64,000 nucleotides of DNA from Candidatus Avichristensenella intestinipullorum (GTDB lineage Bacteria; Bacillota; Clostridia; Christensenellales; Aristaeellaceae), in contig DVFI01000092.1 of NCBI GenBank assembly GCA_018713305.1, positions 1-64,000 on the forward strand. The letters are read 5' to 3'. Every line of letters starts with the position of its first letter. Within the stretch, counting starts at the first letter, position 1. Positions 25,761 to 35,200 of this stretch are shown here, one piece after another. A program made the translations under genes and the position numbers. Below the pieces are notes generated by a model. That model did not search any database. It was given only the letters and a program-made list of their open reading frames with translations, and was not told the DNA's origin.

Positions 25761-26039
25761 ATGATAGACTCCGTTCCCTGGCGCCTGGTGATATGGGCGG
25801 GCGCGGGGCTTTGCGCGCTGTACTTCCTGGGCTGGGCCGTGTTCGGCCCCCCGCGGCGCGCGCGCCGGCTGCTGGTCAACGGCGTGAGCGCGCTGGCTGC
25901 GGTAGGGGCATGGAATCTGACGATGGGCGCGCTGGGCCTGGGCGTGCAGGTCAATCTGGCCCTGCTGACGGCAGGCGCCGCGCTGGGCGTTCCCGGCGCG
26001 GCGCTGATTGGCGTTTTGCAAAGGATGGCGCAGGGCTAG
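25761..26039 (+). CDS. BofA-family membrane protein (pro-sigma-K processing inhibitor family)
   Basis: A 92-residue protein made of three hydrophobic segments (about 5-25, 40-60 and 62-85). LVNGVSALAAVGAWNLTMGALGLGV resembles the BofA domain. In Bacillus BofA holds the SpoIVFB protease inactive during sporulation; in non-sporulating Clostridia the family is retained with unknown role. The ATG at 25761 was chosen because GAGGGGG lies eight bases upstream; an ATG at 25740 has none. The stop overlaps that of the convergent propeller gene within a shared CTAG. Confidence 0.8.
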   Translation: MIDSVPWRLVIWAGAGLCALYFLGWAVFGPPRRARRLLVNGVSALAAVGAWNLTMGALGLGVQVNLALLTAGAALGVPGAALIGVLQRMAQG

Positions 26040-27508
26040 TCGGCCTGCGCGCCCTCTTCGGCCAGGCGGGCAATCCATACCTCTTCCCGCAGCAGGCCGC
26101 CGTCGATGCTTCGCATGCTGCCCAACAGATATATGGCCCCGTCGCGCGACTGAAAATCCAACAGCGTGCACTCCTGGTCGTCCCCGATTTTCAACGTATG
26201 CAGCAGGTTTCCGTTGGGCGCCAGGCGCGCCAGGAAGCCCGTGCGCACGGAACGATGCAGCCCGATATCCCCGTCCTGAGAAAGCGACGTCCCTGCCACC
26301 AGGTATTCTCCCTGCGCATTGCGCACGATGCCCGCCGGGTCGGAATCGTCGCTGCCGCCCAGCGCCTGCTGCCATTCCAGCGTTCCGCTGCCGGACATCT
26401 TGACCACCCACAAATCTTCGCCCCCGTGCGTGCCCTGGGTCCATCCGTTGGAGGATGCGGTTTGCGCCAGCAGCACATATCCGCTGCTGGGCACGGCAAG
26501 AAGCGCATGCGACCGCTCGTCGCTGCTGCCGCCGTACACGCGCTGCCATGCCACCGCGCCGCTGCTGCGCAGCTGCAGCACCCAGGCGTCCTGCCCGCCG
26601 TAGCCGGTGGGCATCATCATGGACTGGGCGTTGGTATCGCCCGCCAGCAGCCACCCGCTTTCCAGCGGCAGCACCGCCTCGACGCAGTTGTTGCCCGCGC
26701 CGCCCAGGCTGACCTGCCAGAGCGCCTCGCCCGCCTCCAGCGATACGAACATCGCCACGGGACGGGCCGTCCAGACCGCTTCGCTCTCGGCGGTAGCGGC
26801 GCTTGTTTCCTCGGCAATCTCCCCCAGCAGCAGGCATCCGTCCTCCGACGCGACGGCATGGGTAAAGCGGTCGTCCCCGCCCAGGCCGTGGCGAATGACC
26901 CACAGCGGCTTGCCGTCCTCGCCGCTGAGGTAGGCGGCCCACGCATCGTATCCGCCGAAGTTGGCCCCCAGGTCTCCGTTGCGGCTGGCCGTCTGTCCGC
27001 AGACGATATAACCATCCTCGCCGGCCGCCTGGAGGGAGAGCAGTTCATCGTCCAGCGTGCCGCCCAGGCATTTCGTCCATACCGTCTCCCCCTGCGCGTT
27101 CAGGCGCACCAGAAAGCCGTCCTTGCCGCCGCGGGCCGCCTGCGCGTCCCCGTCCGTGGAGGCGGTCACGCCCATGACGATGCAGCCGCCGTCCCCGGTC
27201 TCCAGCACATGCGTAAAGCCGTCGTCGCCGCTGCCGCCCCACCGGCCCTGCCAGAGCATCCGCCCGCTTGCATCCAGGCGCAGGACAAAGCCGTCCTCGC
27301 CTCCCCGGCTCTCGCCGAAGGTGAAATCCTCATCGTCGGTGACGCCCACCACGAACACGCCTCCGTCCTGCGCGATGGCCATCGCCGCGGGGGCAGATAC
27401 GCCCTCCGCGCCTTTTTGCAGCGTCCAGGAGAATACCTCCTCCTGTTCGGCACGGGCCGCAGGGCAGAGCAGGAGCAGCAAAAGCGTTACGGCAATCCAT
27501 CGGCGCAT
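26036..27508 (-). CDS. Secreted beta-propeller-like repeat protein
   Basis: A 490-residue protein with a signal peptide (RRWIAVTLLLLLLCPAARA, cleavage near residue 21). About seven or eight imperfect repeats of 50-55 residues follow, each with a pattern like WQGRWGGSGDDGF, then DGGCIVMGVTASTDGD. This matches propeller-forming repeats that recount SxDGD-type turns. No catalytic residues were recognised. The start at 27508 has GGAGGA seven bases upstream. It is probably a structural or ligand-binding extracytoplasmic protein. Its stop codon is shared with bofA on the other strand. Confidence 0.75.
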   Translation of the reverse strand: MRRWIAVTLLLLLLCPAARAEQEEVFSWTLQKGAEGVSAPAAMAIAQDGGVFVVGVTDDEDFTFGESRGGEDGFVLRLDASGRMLWQGRWGGSGDDGFTHVLETGDGGCIVMGVTASTDGDAQAARGGKDGFLVRLNAQGETVWTKCLGGTLDDELLSLQAAGEDGYIVCGQTASRNGDLGANFGGYDAWAAYLSGEDGKPLWVIRHGLGGDDRFTHAVASEDGCLLLGEIAEETSAATAESEAVWTARPVAMFVSLEAGEALWQVSLGGAGNNCVEAVLPLESGWLLAGDTNAQSMMMPTGYGGQDAWVLQLRSSGAVAWQRVYGGSSDERSHALLAVPSSGYVLLAQTASSNGWTQGTHGGEDLWVVKMSGSGTLEWQQALGGSDDSDPAGIVRNAQGEYLVAGTSLSQDGDIGLHRSVRTGFLARLAPNGNLLHTLKIGDDQECTLLDFQSRDGAIYLLGSMRSIDGGLLREEVWIARLAEEGAQAD

Positions 27509-27607
27509 GGCAGAATCCTCCAAATAAAAACGGCGGAGGCGAGGGGAGGCTCCCCCGCGCCCCCGCCCAGGGGACAGGCGCAGACGCGCCCGGCAGGTTC
27601 GGTGCAA

Positions 27608-28537
27608 TCAGGCTTTGCCGTTGCAGCCCAGCACGTTGACGATTTTATGGCGCACCATCTCGCGCAGCGCGTCGCGCACCGGCGTGAGGTACTGGCGCGG
27701 GTCAAAGTGCTCGGGATGCTCGGCCAGGTATTTGCGCAGCGTGCCGGTAAAGGTCAGGCGCAGGTCGCTGTCGATGTTGATTTTGCACACCGCGGACCGG
27801 GCCGCCTGGCGCAGCATGTCCTCGGGAACGCCCTGTGCGCCGGGCATATTGCCGCCGTACGCGTTGACCATGTCCACATATTCCGGGATGACCGAGGACG
27901 CTCCGTGCAGCACGATGGGGAAGGCGGGCAGCCTCCGGCTGACTTCTTCCAGAATATCAAAGCGCAGGCGCGGCGTACCCTTGAACTTGAAAGCCCCGTG
28001 GCTGGTGCCAATGGCGATGGCCAGGCTGTCCACGCCCGTGCGCTCGACGAACTCCACCACCTGGTCGGGGTCCGTAAACGCCGCATCCTCGGCCGAAACG
28101 TTCACCGCATCCTCAATGCCCGCCAGCCTGCCCAGCTCGCCTTCCACGGTGACGTTGCGCTCATGCGCATACTCCACAACCCGGCGGGTCAGCGCAATGT
28201 TGGTCTCGAAATCATGGTGGGAGCCGTCAATCATGACGGAGGTAAAGCCGCCGTCGATGCAGCTTTTGCAGATATCGAAGTCCGCGCCGTGATCCAAGTG
28301 CACCACGATGGGCAAATCGGTGTCCTCCACCGCCGCCTCGATGAGCTTCATCAGGTACACATGCTTGGCATACTTGCGCGCGCCCGCGGATACCTGCAGG
28401 ATTAACGGGGCATTTTCCAGCTTGCCCGCCTCGGTAATGGCCTGCACGATTTCCATGTTGTTGACGTTAAACGCGCCAATCGCATAGCCGCCCTCGTACG
28501 CCTTGCGAAACATCTCACGCGAATTGACAAGTGGCAT
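27608..28537 (-). CDS. fba: Class II fructose-1,6-bisphosphate aldolase
   Basis: Zinc-dependent glycolytic enzyme splitting fructose 1,6-bisphosphate to two triose phosphates. The 309-residue protein shows the class II signature IVVHLDHGAD (catalytic D82, zinc ligand H83). It also has VMIDGSHHDFETN, VEGELG and VLHGASS. The ATG at 28537 follows AAGGAG and lies about 30 bp from a promoter (28569-28597). The long open frame upstream is antisense to the methyltransferase gene and not part of it. The gene is monocistronic or followed by the propeller gene 100 bp on. Confidence 0.95.
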   Translation of the reverse strand: MPLVNSREMFRKAYEGGYAIGAFNVNNMEIVQAITEAGKLENAPLILQVSAGARKYAKHVYLMKLIEAAVEDTDLPIVVHLDHGADFDICKSCIDGGFTSVMIDGSHHDFETNIALTRRVVEYAHERNVTVEGELGRLAGIEDAVNVSAEDAAFTDPDQVVEFVERTGVDSLAIAIGTSHGAFKFKGTPRLRFDILEEVSRRLPAFPIVLHGASSVIPEYVDMVNAYGGNMPGAQGVPEDMLRQAARSAVCKINIDSDLRLTFTGTLRKYLAEHPEHFDPRQYLTPVRDALREMVRHKIVNVLGCNGKA

Positions 28538-28568
28538 AAGGTCACGCTCCTTCTGTTTTCTCGTTGTC

Positions 28569-28597
28569 AGTATAGCAGAGCCGGGCCGGAAAGTAAA
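28569..28597 (-). promoter_or_regulatory. Candidate fba promoter
   Basis: On the minus strand TTTACT (28592-28597), 17 nt, TATACT (28569-28574), about 32 bp upstream of the fba ATG. Confidence 0.6.
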
Positions 28598-28608
28598 GAT
28601 TGCGTCCG

Positions 28609-29730
28609 TCAGCCGCCGGACGGGCCGGGATAAAACGTCATCAGCTCGCATTCCAGCCGGCCGTTGTACAGACGGCGGCGCCGGTCCGCCCTGCGGCCGA
28701 ACGCCCGCTCGAAACCGCCGTACCCGCTGAGCACGCAAAGCGCGCGGCCGCTTTCGCGCTGCAGCGCGCGAAGCGCGCGCGCCACCTCGTCGCAGCCCAC
28801 CCGGTCGGACAGCCGCTGGCCGTAAGGGGGATTGGTCAGCACCACGCCGCCGGAGGACAGGCGCGCCGTGCGCACGTCCTGCCGACGCAGGGGCACGCGG
28901 CCGGCCAGTCCGGCCTGCGCGAGATGGCGGACGGCCAGCTTCAGCGCGTCCGCGTCGATATCCCCGCCGCTGATGTCCCGGACGTTTTCCGGCATAAAGG
29001 CGGCCCGCGCCTCTTCGCGCAGCGCCCGCATGCGCGCCCGCGGCATCCAGCGCCATTGCTCGCAGGCAAATTCGCGCGCCAGCCCCGGCGCGCGCCGCGC
29101 CGCCACGAACGCCGCCTCAATCAACAGTGTCCCCGTCCCGCACAGCGGGTCATGCAGCGCCTCTCCCGGGCGCCAGGGCGACAGGCGCACCATGGCTGCG
29201 GCCAGCGTCTCCCGAAGGGGCGCCTCCCCGTTCCAGGTGCGGTATCCCCGGCGCGAAAGGCCCGCGCCGCTGGTGTTGAGCGTGAGCGCGGCCATGTCCC
29301 GATGGAGCGCGACCTGCACCGCGTAGGTTTCCCCGGTTTCCGGCAGCGTCCGCACGCGCCGTTTGTCCCGCAGGCGTTCCACAATGGCCTTTTTTGCAAT
29401 GGCCTGACAGTCGCTGACGCTCATCAGCCGGGAGCGCGCGCAATGGCCCGATACGGGGAACGCCGCGTCCTGCGGCAGGTAGGCCTCCCAGGGCAGCGCG
29501 CGCACGCCCTCAAAGAGTTCCTCAAAGGATGTTGCGGGAAACCGGCCCACCTCCAGAAGCACCCGGTCGGCGCAGCGAAGCCAGAGGTTGGCGTAAAACG
29601 CCCCTTCCTCGTCCGCCGCAAAGCGCGCGCCGCCTTCCTGTGCGCGCACATCGGCAAAGCCCAGCTGCCGCAGCTCCTGCGCCACCACGCCTTCCAGCCC
29701 GAAGGGCGCAGTTGCGATATATTCGTGCAT
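28609..29730 (-). CDS. THUMP-domain class I RNA methyltransferase (RlmL/YpsC-like)
   Basis: A 373-residue enzyme related to the N-terminal half of E. coli RlmL, which makes m2G2445 in 23S rRNA. It has a ferredoxin-like start (YIATAPFGLEGVVAQEL), a THUMP region to about 155 and a Rossmann methyltransferase domain with DPLCGTGTLLIEAA (SAM site). The amino-methylating motif NPPY lies in LTNPPYGQRL. The length suits the Firmicute single-domain version. GGAGGAGG precedes the ATG. The exact target base is inferred from homology only. Confidence 0.9.
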   Translation of the reverse strand: MHEYIATAPFGLEGVVAQELRQLGFADVRAQEGGARFAADEEGAFYANLWLRCADRVLLEVGRFPATSFEELFEGVRALPWEAYLPQDAAFPVSGHCARSRLMSVSDCQAIAKKAIVERLRDKRRVRTLPETGETYAVQVALHRDMAALTLNTSGAGLSRRGYRTWNGEAPLRETLAAAMVRLSPWRPGEALHDPLCGTGTLLIEAAFVAARRAPGLAREFACEQWRWMPRARMRALREEARAAFMPENVRDISGGDIDADALKLAVRHLAQAGLAGRVPLRRQDVRTARLSSGGVVLTNPPYGQRLSDRVGCDEVARALRALQRESGRALCVLSGYGGFERAFGRRADRRRRLYNGRLECELMTFYPGPSGG

Positions 29731-29792
29731 GGCGCCTCCTCCTTACTGCCTGCCGACCGGCGCGCCGGGCGGCCGTTTGACGGGACGTTTTC

Positions 29793-29836
29793 CGCGCTTT
29801 TCCCGGCGAAGCGCGCTTCCCTGTTTTTTTCGCCGG
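29793..29836. repeat. Two mutually exclusive hairpins in the rlmL-like/rarA intergenic region
   Basis: A 7-bp perfect stem (29793-29799 with 29809-29815) and another (29803-29809 with 29830-29836) share bases, so only one can form at a time. A run of seven T lies between. They could work as an attenuator in the minus-strand leader of the methyltransferase gene, or be chance in a GC-rich gap. Confidence 0.4.
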
Positions 29837-29909
29837 CGGAATGAAAAAAAGTTTGTCTATCCCCGGGAAAGCCCTTCCATCCGTTCCGAAAAAGTGCTAC
29901 AATAATCTT

Positions 29910-29991
29910 GCGATGCACGCTGCCTGAGGATGGCCGAGACGGACTGTTCCCCTCACGTCCGTTTATCTCCTTTTTGCGGTGTGCATTTTTT
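29910..29991 (+). ncRNA. Candidate small RNA with C-rich apical loop
   Basis: A TACAAT -10 (29898-29903) precedes an approximately 82-nt stretch that folds into one rod. It has a 12-bp closing helix (29912-29923 with 29976-29987, including G-U pairs), an internal loop, and a 6 to 8-bp apical stem (GACGGAC region with GTCCGT, 29938-29944 and 29957-29963). The 12-nt loop is TGTTCCCCTCAC. The closing helix ends in six T, forming its own terminator. The CCCC loop could pair with Shine-Dalgarno sequences, as in known Gram-positive C-rich-loop sRNAs. The -35 is weak and no homologue was recognised. The 6S RNA often near rarA is longer and differently folded. Confidence 0.4.
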
Positions 29992-29995
29992 GTAT

Positions 29996-31357
29996 TTATG
30001 CGTTTTTATCCGCGCTTTCCTTTTGTTTTACGGCGCGCAGGGGCCTGCCCGTGCCCCGTTCCCGGGCGACGTCCTCTCCCTGCCCGCTCGGCGTATAATA
30101 TGTGCGGCCCGTCAAATCCTCGGGCATATACTGCTGCTCGACCCAGTGGTTTGGAAAATCATGCGCATAGCGATAGTTTTCGCCGTTTCGCTCGCCGTCC
30201 GCGCCTCCCAGGCGCTGCGCGCCGCGATAGCTGGTGTCGCGCAGGTGTACCGGCACTGCGCCGAAGCCGCCTTTCTGCGCGTCGGCCATCGCCTGGTCAA
30301 TGGCCATGACGACGCTGTTGGATTTCGGGCTTTCGCACACGAAGACGATGGCCTGGGTAATGGCCAGCTTTGCCTCGGGCATGCCGATGCTCTCCAGGGC
30401 CTGATAGGCCGCGACGGCCTGGAGCAGGGCCATGGGGCAGGCCAGGCCAACGTCCTCGCTGGCGTGCGCAATCACGCGGCGCACGATAATGCGCGGGTCC
30501 ACCCCGGCATAGTACATGCGGGCAAACCAGGCCAGCGCAGCGTCCGGGTCCGAGCCGCGCAGGCTCTTGCAGAAAGCGGAGAGCATGTCATAGTAAAGCG
30601 ACTCGTCGCACTGCAGCACCGGCTTTTGAATGGATTCTTCGGCGACCGCCAGCGTAATGCGGATATTTCCCTTCCGGTCGGGCGGCGTGGTCAGCGCGGC
30701 CAGCTCCAGCGCGTTGAAGGCGGAGCGCAGGTCGCCGTTGGCGACGCGGGCGATATGCAGCAGCGCGTCGTCATCCGCCCGGACGCCCATGCGCGCCAGC
30801 CCGCGCTCGCCGTCCGCAAGCGCCGCGCGCAGCCCCCCGAGCACGTCTTCGAGCGTCAGGGGATAGAACTGAAACAGGCGGCAGCGGCTGACAATGGCGG
30901 GCGTCATGGAAATCATCGGGTTTTCCGTCGTAGAGCCGATGAAGCGGATGGAGCCTTTTTCGATGGCCGGCAGGATGGAATCGCTCTGCGCCTTGTTCCA
31001 GCGGTGGCACTCGTCCAGCAGCAGATAGGTCGGCTGTCCGTACAGGCGGCGTTGGTTTTCCGCCTGCTCGAGCACCTTGCGGACGTCGGCGACGCCGCTG
31101 GTCACCGCGTTCATGCGCACGAACGCCGCGCGCGTGCAGCCGGCGATGACCGAGGCGAGGGTCGTTTTTCCGCAGCCGGGCGGGCCGTAGAAAATGCAGC
31201 TTGTCAGGCGGTCCGCCTGAATGGCGCGCCGCAGCAGCCGTCCTTCCCCCACGAGATGCTTTTGCCCGATGAATTCGTCGAGCGTGCGGGCGCGCATGCG
31301 ATCGGCCAGCGGCGTATCCTCCCGCCGCTCCATGGCCATGGAAAACAGGTCGTCCAT
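29996..31357 (-). CDS. rarA: Replication-associated recombination protein A (RarA/MgsA)
   Basis: AAA+ ATPase acting at stalled replication forks. The 453-residue protein has Walker A GPPGCGKTT (58-66), Walker B LLLDECHR, sensor 1 GSTTENP and the C-terminal tetramerisation region with RMYYAGVDPRIIVRRVIAHASEDVGLA. The ATG at 31357 follows GGGAGG; an earlier in-frame ATG at 31390 lies within a parS palindrome and has no ribosome site. The two parS sites just upstream and the sRNA candidate downstream make this locus origin-proximal. Confidence 0.95.
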   Translation of the reverse strand: MDDLFSMAMERREDTPLADRMRARTLDEFIGQKHLVGEGRLLRRAIQADRLTSCIFYGPPGCGKTTLASVIAGCTRAAFVRMNAVTSGVADVRKVLEQAENQRRLYGQPTYLLLDECHRWNKAQSDSILPAIEKGSIRFIGSTTENPMISMTPAIVSRCRLFQFYPLTLEDVLGGLRAALADGERGLARMGVRADDDALLHIARVANGDLRSAFNALELAALTTPPDRKGNIRITLAVAEESIQKPVLQCDESLYYDMLSAFCKSLRGSDPDAALAWFARMYYAGVDPRIIVRRVIAHASEDVGLACPMALLQAVAAYQALESIGMPEAKLAITQAIVFVCESPKSNSVVMAIDQAMADAQKGGFGAVPVHLRDTSYRGAQRLGGADGERNGENYRYAHDFPNHWVEQQYMPEDLTGRTYYTPSGQGEDVARERGTGRPLRAVKQKESADKNA

Positions 31358-31373
31358 TTCGGTTCCTCCCGTA

Positions 31374-31389
31374 TGTTTCACGTGAAACA
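31374..31389. other. parS: parS site 1 (ParB/Spo0J binding)
   Basis: Perfect 16-bp palindrome TGTTTCACGTGAAACA, matching the bacterial parS consensus. It lies in the 5' region of rarA. Confidence 0.9.
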
Positions 31390-31410
31390 ATGCCTCCCGG
31401 CCGCGCCAAA

Positions 31411-31426
31411 GGTTTCACGTGAAACC
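31411..31426. other. parS: parS site 2 (ParB/Spo0J binding)
   Basis: Perfect palindrome GGTTTCACGTGAAACC, differing from site 1 only in the outer bases. The two centres are 37 bp apart, about 3.5 turns. ParB genes are not in the window. Confidence 0.82.
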
Positions 31427-31467
31427 CTCGCCGTCCGTCCTCCCGGCATGCGCTCCCCGCTCCGCAC

Positions 31468-32280
31468 TCACAGCGCGACGGGGATGGGCCTGCGCTGTGA
31501 AAACGTCAGCGCCCATCGTATGCCGCAGCTCTTGGCCAGCTCCGCCGCCTCGTCTATCCAGCGCCCCACATATTCGGGCGTGTGCGCGTCCGAACCCAGC
31601 GTGACAAACTCGCCGCCCAGCTCCCGGAATCGCGTGACAATCTCCCGGTCCGGCAAAAACTCCGGCATGGTCTTTCGGCCGGAGGTGTTGATTTCCAGCG
31701 CTTTCCCGTTTTCCGCCAGCCGGCGCAGCAGCGCGTCCATGGCCTCGGGCGCGTGACGGCGGCGCAGCGGCCTTTCCTCCAGCGGATACGGCGCAAACTT
31801 CGCGCAGTACCCGATGTGCGCGAAGGCGTCGAATTCTTCCGGCTCCCAGGCCATCGCCGACTCCAGGCGCGACTCCACATAGCGCCTGTACAGCGTCGCC
31901 TGGTCGCGGTGTGCAAAAAACTCGGGCACAAACGGGTCTTCCTGGTCAATCAGGTGGAGCGAAAGCAGTTTGAAATCCAGCGGCAGCGCCGCGTGCCACC
32001 GCTTGATGCGCTCGCGGCAGAGCGGGTTGTCTCCAATTTCCAGGCCGGCCCGGATGGTCAGCTGCGGCCAGGCCTCCCGCGCCGCTTCGATGTCCGCCAG
32101 CCAGTCCTCCACCACCGGCGGCACGTCGCTGCCCGGATACGGATGGCCGAACTCGGTATGGTCGGTAATGCAGATTTCCGTCAGCCCCGTCCGCACGGCG
32201 GCCGCGCACAGCGTGTCCAGGCTCTGCTCGCAGTCCATGGAATGGCAGGTGTGCAAATGATAGTCAAGTCTTATGGTCAT
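31468..32280 (-). CDS. PHP-domain phosphatase (histidinol-phosphatase family)
   Basis: A 270-residue metal-dependent phosphoesterase. The PHP signature DYHLHTCHS holds H8 and H10. ITDHTEFG, LLSLHLID, FAHIGYCAKF and TLGSDAHTPE supply further metal ligands. This matches the HisJ/HisK histidinol-phosphatase branch, but no his genes are near, so the natural substrate is uncertain. The ATG overlaps the addA stop by four bases (ATGA), implying translational coupling to the helicase-nuclease gene. Confidence 0.85.
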   Translation of the reverse strand: MTIRLDYHLHTCHSMDCEQSLDTLCAAAVRTGLTEICITDHTEFGHPYPGSDVPPVVEDWLADIEAAREAWPQLTIRAGLEIGDNPLCRERIKRWHAALPLDFKLLSLHLIDQEDPFVPEFFAHRDQATLYRRYVESRLESAMAWEPEEFDAFAHIGYCAKFAPYPLEERPLRRRHAPEAMDALLRRLAENGKALEINTSGRKTMPEFLPDREIVTRFRELGGEFVTLGSDAHTPEYVGRWIDEAAELAKSCGIRWALTFSQRRPIPVAL

Positions 32281-35200
32281 GGCAGTATATAGCCCGTCTC
32301 CTTTTCCAGCAAAAACAGGTTCTTTTCCCGCACCGGCAGGCCCGTAATCTGCGTCAGCGCCCGCGCATACAGCGCCAGCTGCGGCGCATAGCGCGCCAGC
32401 AGCGCGTCGACGTCCCACACATGGTCGGACTTGTAATCGACCAGCACCCAGGCGCCTTCCTCCAGGAAGCAGCAGTCGATGACGCCCTGCAGGAGCGTGC
32501 AGGCGGCGCCGTCGTCCATCCGCAGGTTGAACGCCCACTCGCGCCGTATCGTCTCCGCCCTGCGCATGCGCTGCCAGAGCGGGCCGTCCATACAGCGCCG
32601 CAGCTTCCCCAGCGGCAGCGCGGCCGCCTGTTCGGGCGAGAGCACGCCCCGCTCCACCAGATTTCGACATACGGCCTGCAAATCCTGCGCGTCCAGCGGC
32701 ACGGCCCGCAGAAAAGCATGGATGGCCTCTCCGCGCTCCGCAGGGGTCAGCCCGCGCGCCTCCAGAAACAGCGGCCGCCGGGGCAGGTCCTCCATGGTTC
32801 GCAGCGCGTCCTCCCTTTCGCCTTCCTTCGCCTGCACCCGCGCCAGCGACGATACGCTCTGCTTGAGCGGGCGCGCGTCCGGGGCCGGCGGCGTCCAGGC
32901 CAGCGCGCGCAGCGAATCGGAGATAAGCGGCGGCATGGGCATCTGCAGGATTCTTCCCGCAAATTCCGCCGCCCGGTCGCTCTCCGGCAGCGCGGGCAGG
33001 GGCTGCCGCAGGCCGTGGCGCGACAGGGACCAGCCCGCCTCGTCGCGGGCGACAGGCGCCAGCCAGTCCAGCGCGCACTGCGCCCCGGCCGGATCGCCCG
33101 CGTCCCACCGTTCCTCGTCTCCGGAACGGGGCGTTCCCACCAGAATGAGGCGGCTTTCCGCGCGCGTCAGCGCGACGTAAAGGATGCGGGCTTCCTCGGC
33201 GATTCCCTCGCGCCGGCGCTGGGCGGCAATGGCCTCCTGGGCCAGCGTCGGCCGGACGGCGCGCAGCGCCGGGTCGATAAGCGGCGCGGCGATGCCCAAA
33301 TCGGCGTGCTTTTCCAGGCTTTCCATCCGCGGTGCGCGAAAGCGCGCGCCCAACCCCGCCACAAAGACAATCGGGAATTCCAGGCCCTTGCTCTTGTGGA
33401 TGCTCATCACGCGCACCAAATCGTCGCGCTCGCCCAGCATGGGCGCGGCGAGGCCCTCGTGGCTGCGCACGCGCTCCAGATACCGCAAAAAGCCGCCCAG
33501 CCCGCCCCCCTGGGCCGTCTGGTACGCGGCGGCATATTCGCACAGCGCCCGCAGGTTTGCCTGCCGGGTTTCGCCCTCCGGCATGGCGCCCGCCTGCGCG
33601 TACAGCCCGGTCTGCTCATAGATGCGGCGCAGCAGCGCATCCAGCGGCATGACCTGCGCCTCCAGCGCCCACCGGCGGATTTTCTCGATAAAGCCCCGCA
33701 GCGCCCCGGCCAGCGCATCCTCGCCCTGCGCATAGGCGAGCATGGCCTCCGCAAACGGGCCCTCCGGGTGCGCCGTGCGGATGGCCGCCAGCGCGCTGTC
33801 CTCCAGCCCCAGCGCGGGACCCCGCAGCGCGGCCAGCAACGGCACGTCCTGGCGCAGGTTGTCAATGGCTTTCAAAAGCGCGACGACCGCCTGCGTCTCC
33901 GGCCTGCCCAGCGCGTCCTCGCCCACGTCGGAGCGCGCGGCAATCCCCCGGCGGCGCAGCACCTCCGTCAGCGCCTCGGCTTTCCCCCGCGCGGCGCGCA
34001 GCAGAACGACCATCTCGCTGAGCCGGTAATGGCGCTCCGGCGCGTTGCGCAGCGCAATGATGCGGTCTGCAATGATTTCCGCTTCCTGGCGCACGGCTTC
34101 GCGGGCCTCCGGGGTGAGCGCGTCTGCGCCTTCCGCATCCTCGTCCTCCTCGTCACACCGGCCGGCCAGATGCAGTTCTACGGGCGCGCCTCTCCACCCT
34201 TGCGTCACGCCGCGCGTCAGCTCTTCCTGCGGGCCGTATGTCAGCTCCATCGCGCCGCCGCAAAACACGCGGCGGAACACGCCGTTGATGCAGCGCAGCA
34301 CGGTGGGATGGGAGCGGAAATTCGCGTTCAGCGCGATGCTCCGCCCGCCGCCGCCCGGCCGGTCGCCGTAGTCAGCCAGCTTTTGCAGGAACAGCCCGGG
34401 CTCTGCCAGGCGGAACCGGTAAATGCTCTGCTTGACGTCGCCCACCAGAAACAGATTGCGCCCATTGGACACGCAGCCGAGAATGGCCTCTTGGATGAGG
34501 CTGGAATCCTGGTATTCGTCCACGAACACATGCAGATAGCGCCGGCGCGCCGCGTCGGCGACGGATTCCTCGCGCAGGGCGCGCAGGGCGCAATGCTCCA
34601 GGTCGTGGAAATCCAGCAGATTCCGCTCTTCCTTCAGGACGGCAAATCGCTCGTGAAAGGCGCGGACCGCCTCCGCCAGCCCTTCCAGCATCCTGCCGCT
34701 CTGCCCGATATCCTCGCAGCGCTCCTCCAGTCCGCCCACAAGGCGCTGCGCGCGCTGCTGCGCCTCCGTCAGTTTCTTCTTCGCTTCGTCCCGCAGCGCC
34801 GCAAAGCGCGAAACCGCTTCGGCAGGCATGTCCTTTTTCGCCGACGGCCGGCGGGCAAAGACCGTTTCGCCCCGAAGGGCCAGCGCCTCGGGCCCTTCCT
34901 CCGCCGCGCGGCGGAACGCCTCGGCCTCTGCCGCCTCCCGCTGCGCGAAATCCTCAAAGATTCCCGTCTCGCGCGCAAAGCGGACCAGCCGCTCATAGGC
35001 CGCCGCCGCACGCCGCGCGTCCTCGGCCACGCCCTCGCACAGCACCCGCATCCACGGGCTTTCCCGCAGCGCCTGCGGGGTGGTGTCCAGCTCGGCCAGC
35101 GCGCCGTCGAGCCAGGGCCAGGGGTCGGGCCGGGCCATCAGAAAATCATACAGCGCCTCCGTCTGCTCCGCCAGCTCCTGCTGCGTCAGGCAGGCGGAGA

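Noticed and set aside
29880..29995. 6S RNA next to rarA
   Set aside because: 6S often neighbours rarA in Firmicutes, but the transcribed stretch here is about 82 nt with an apical C-rich loop, too short and lacking a large central bubble.
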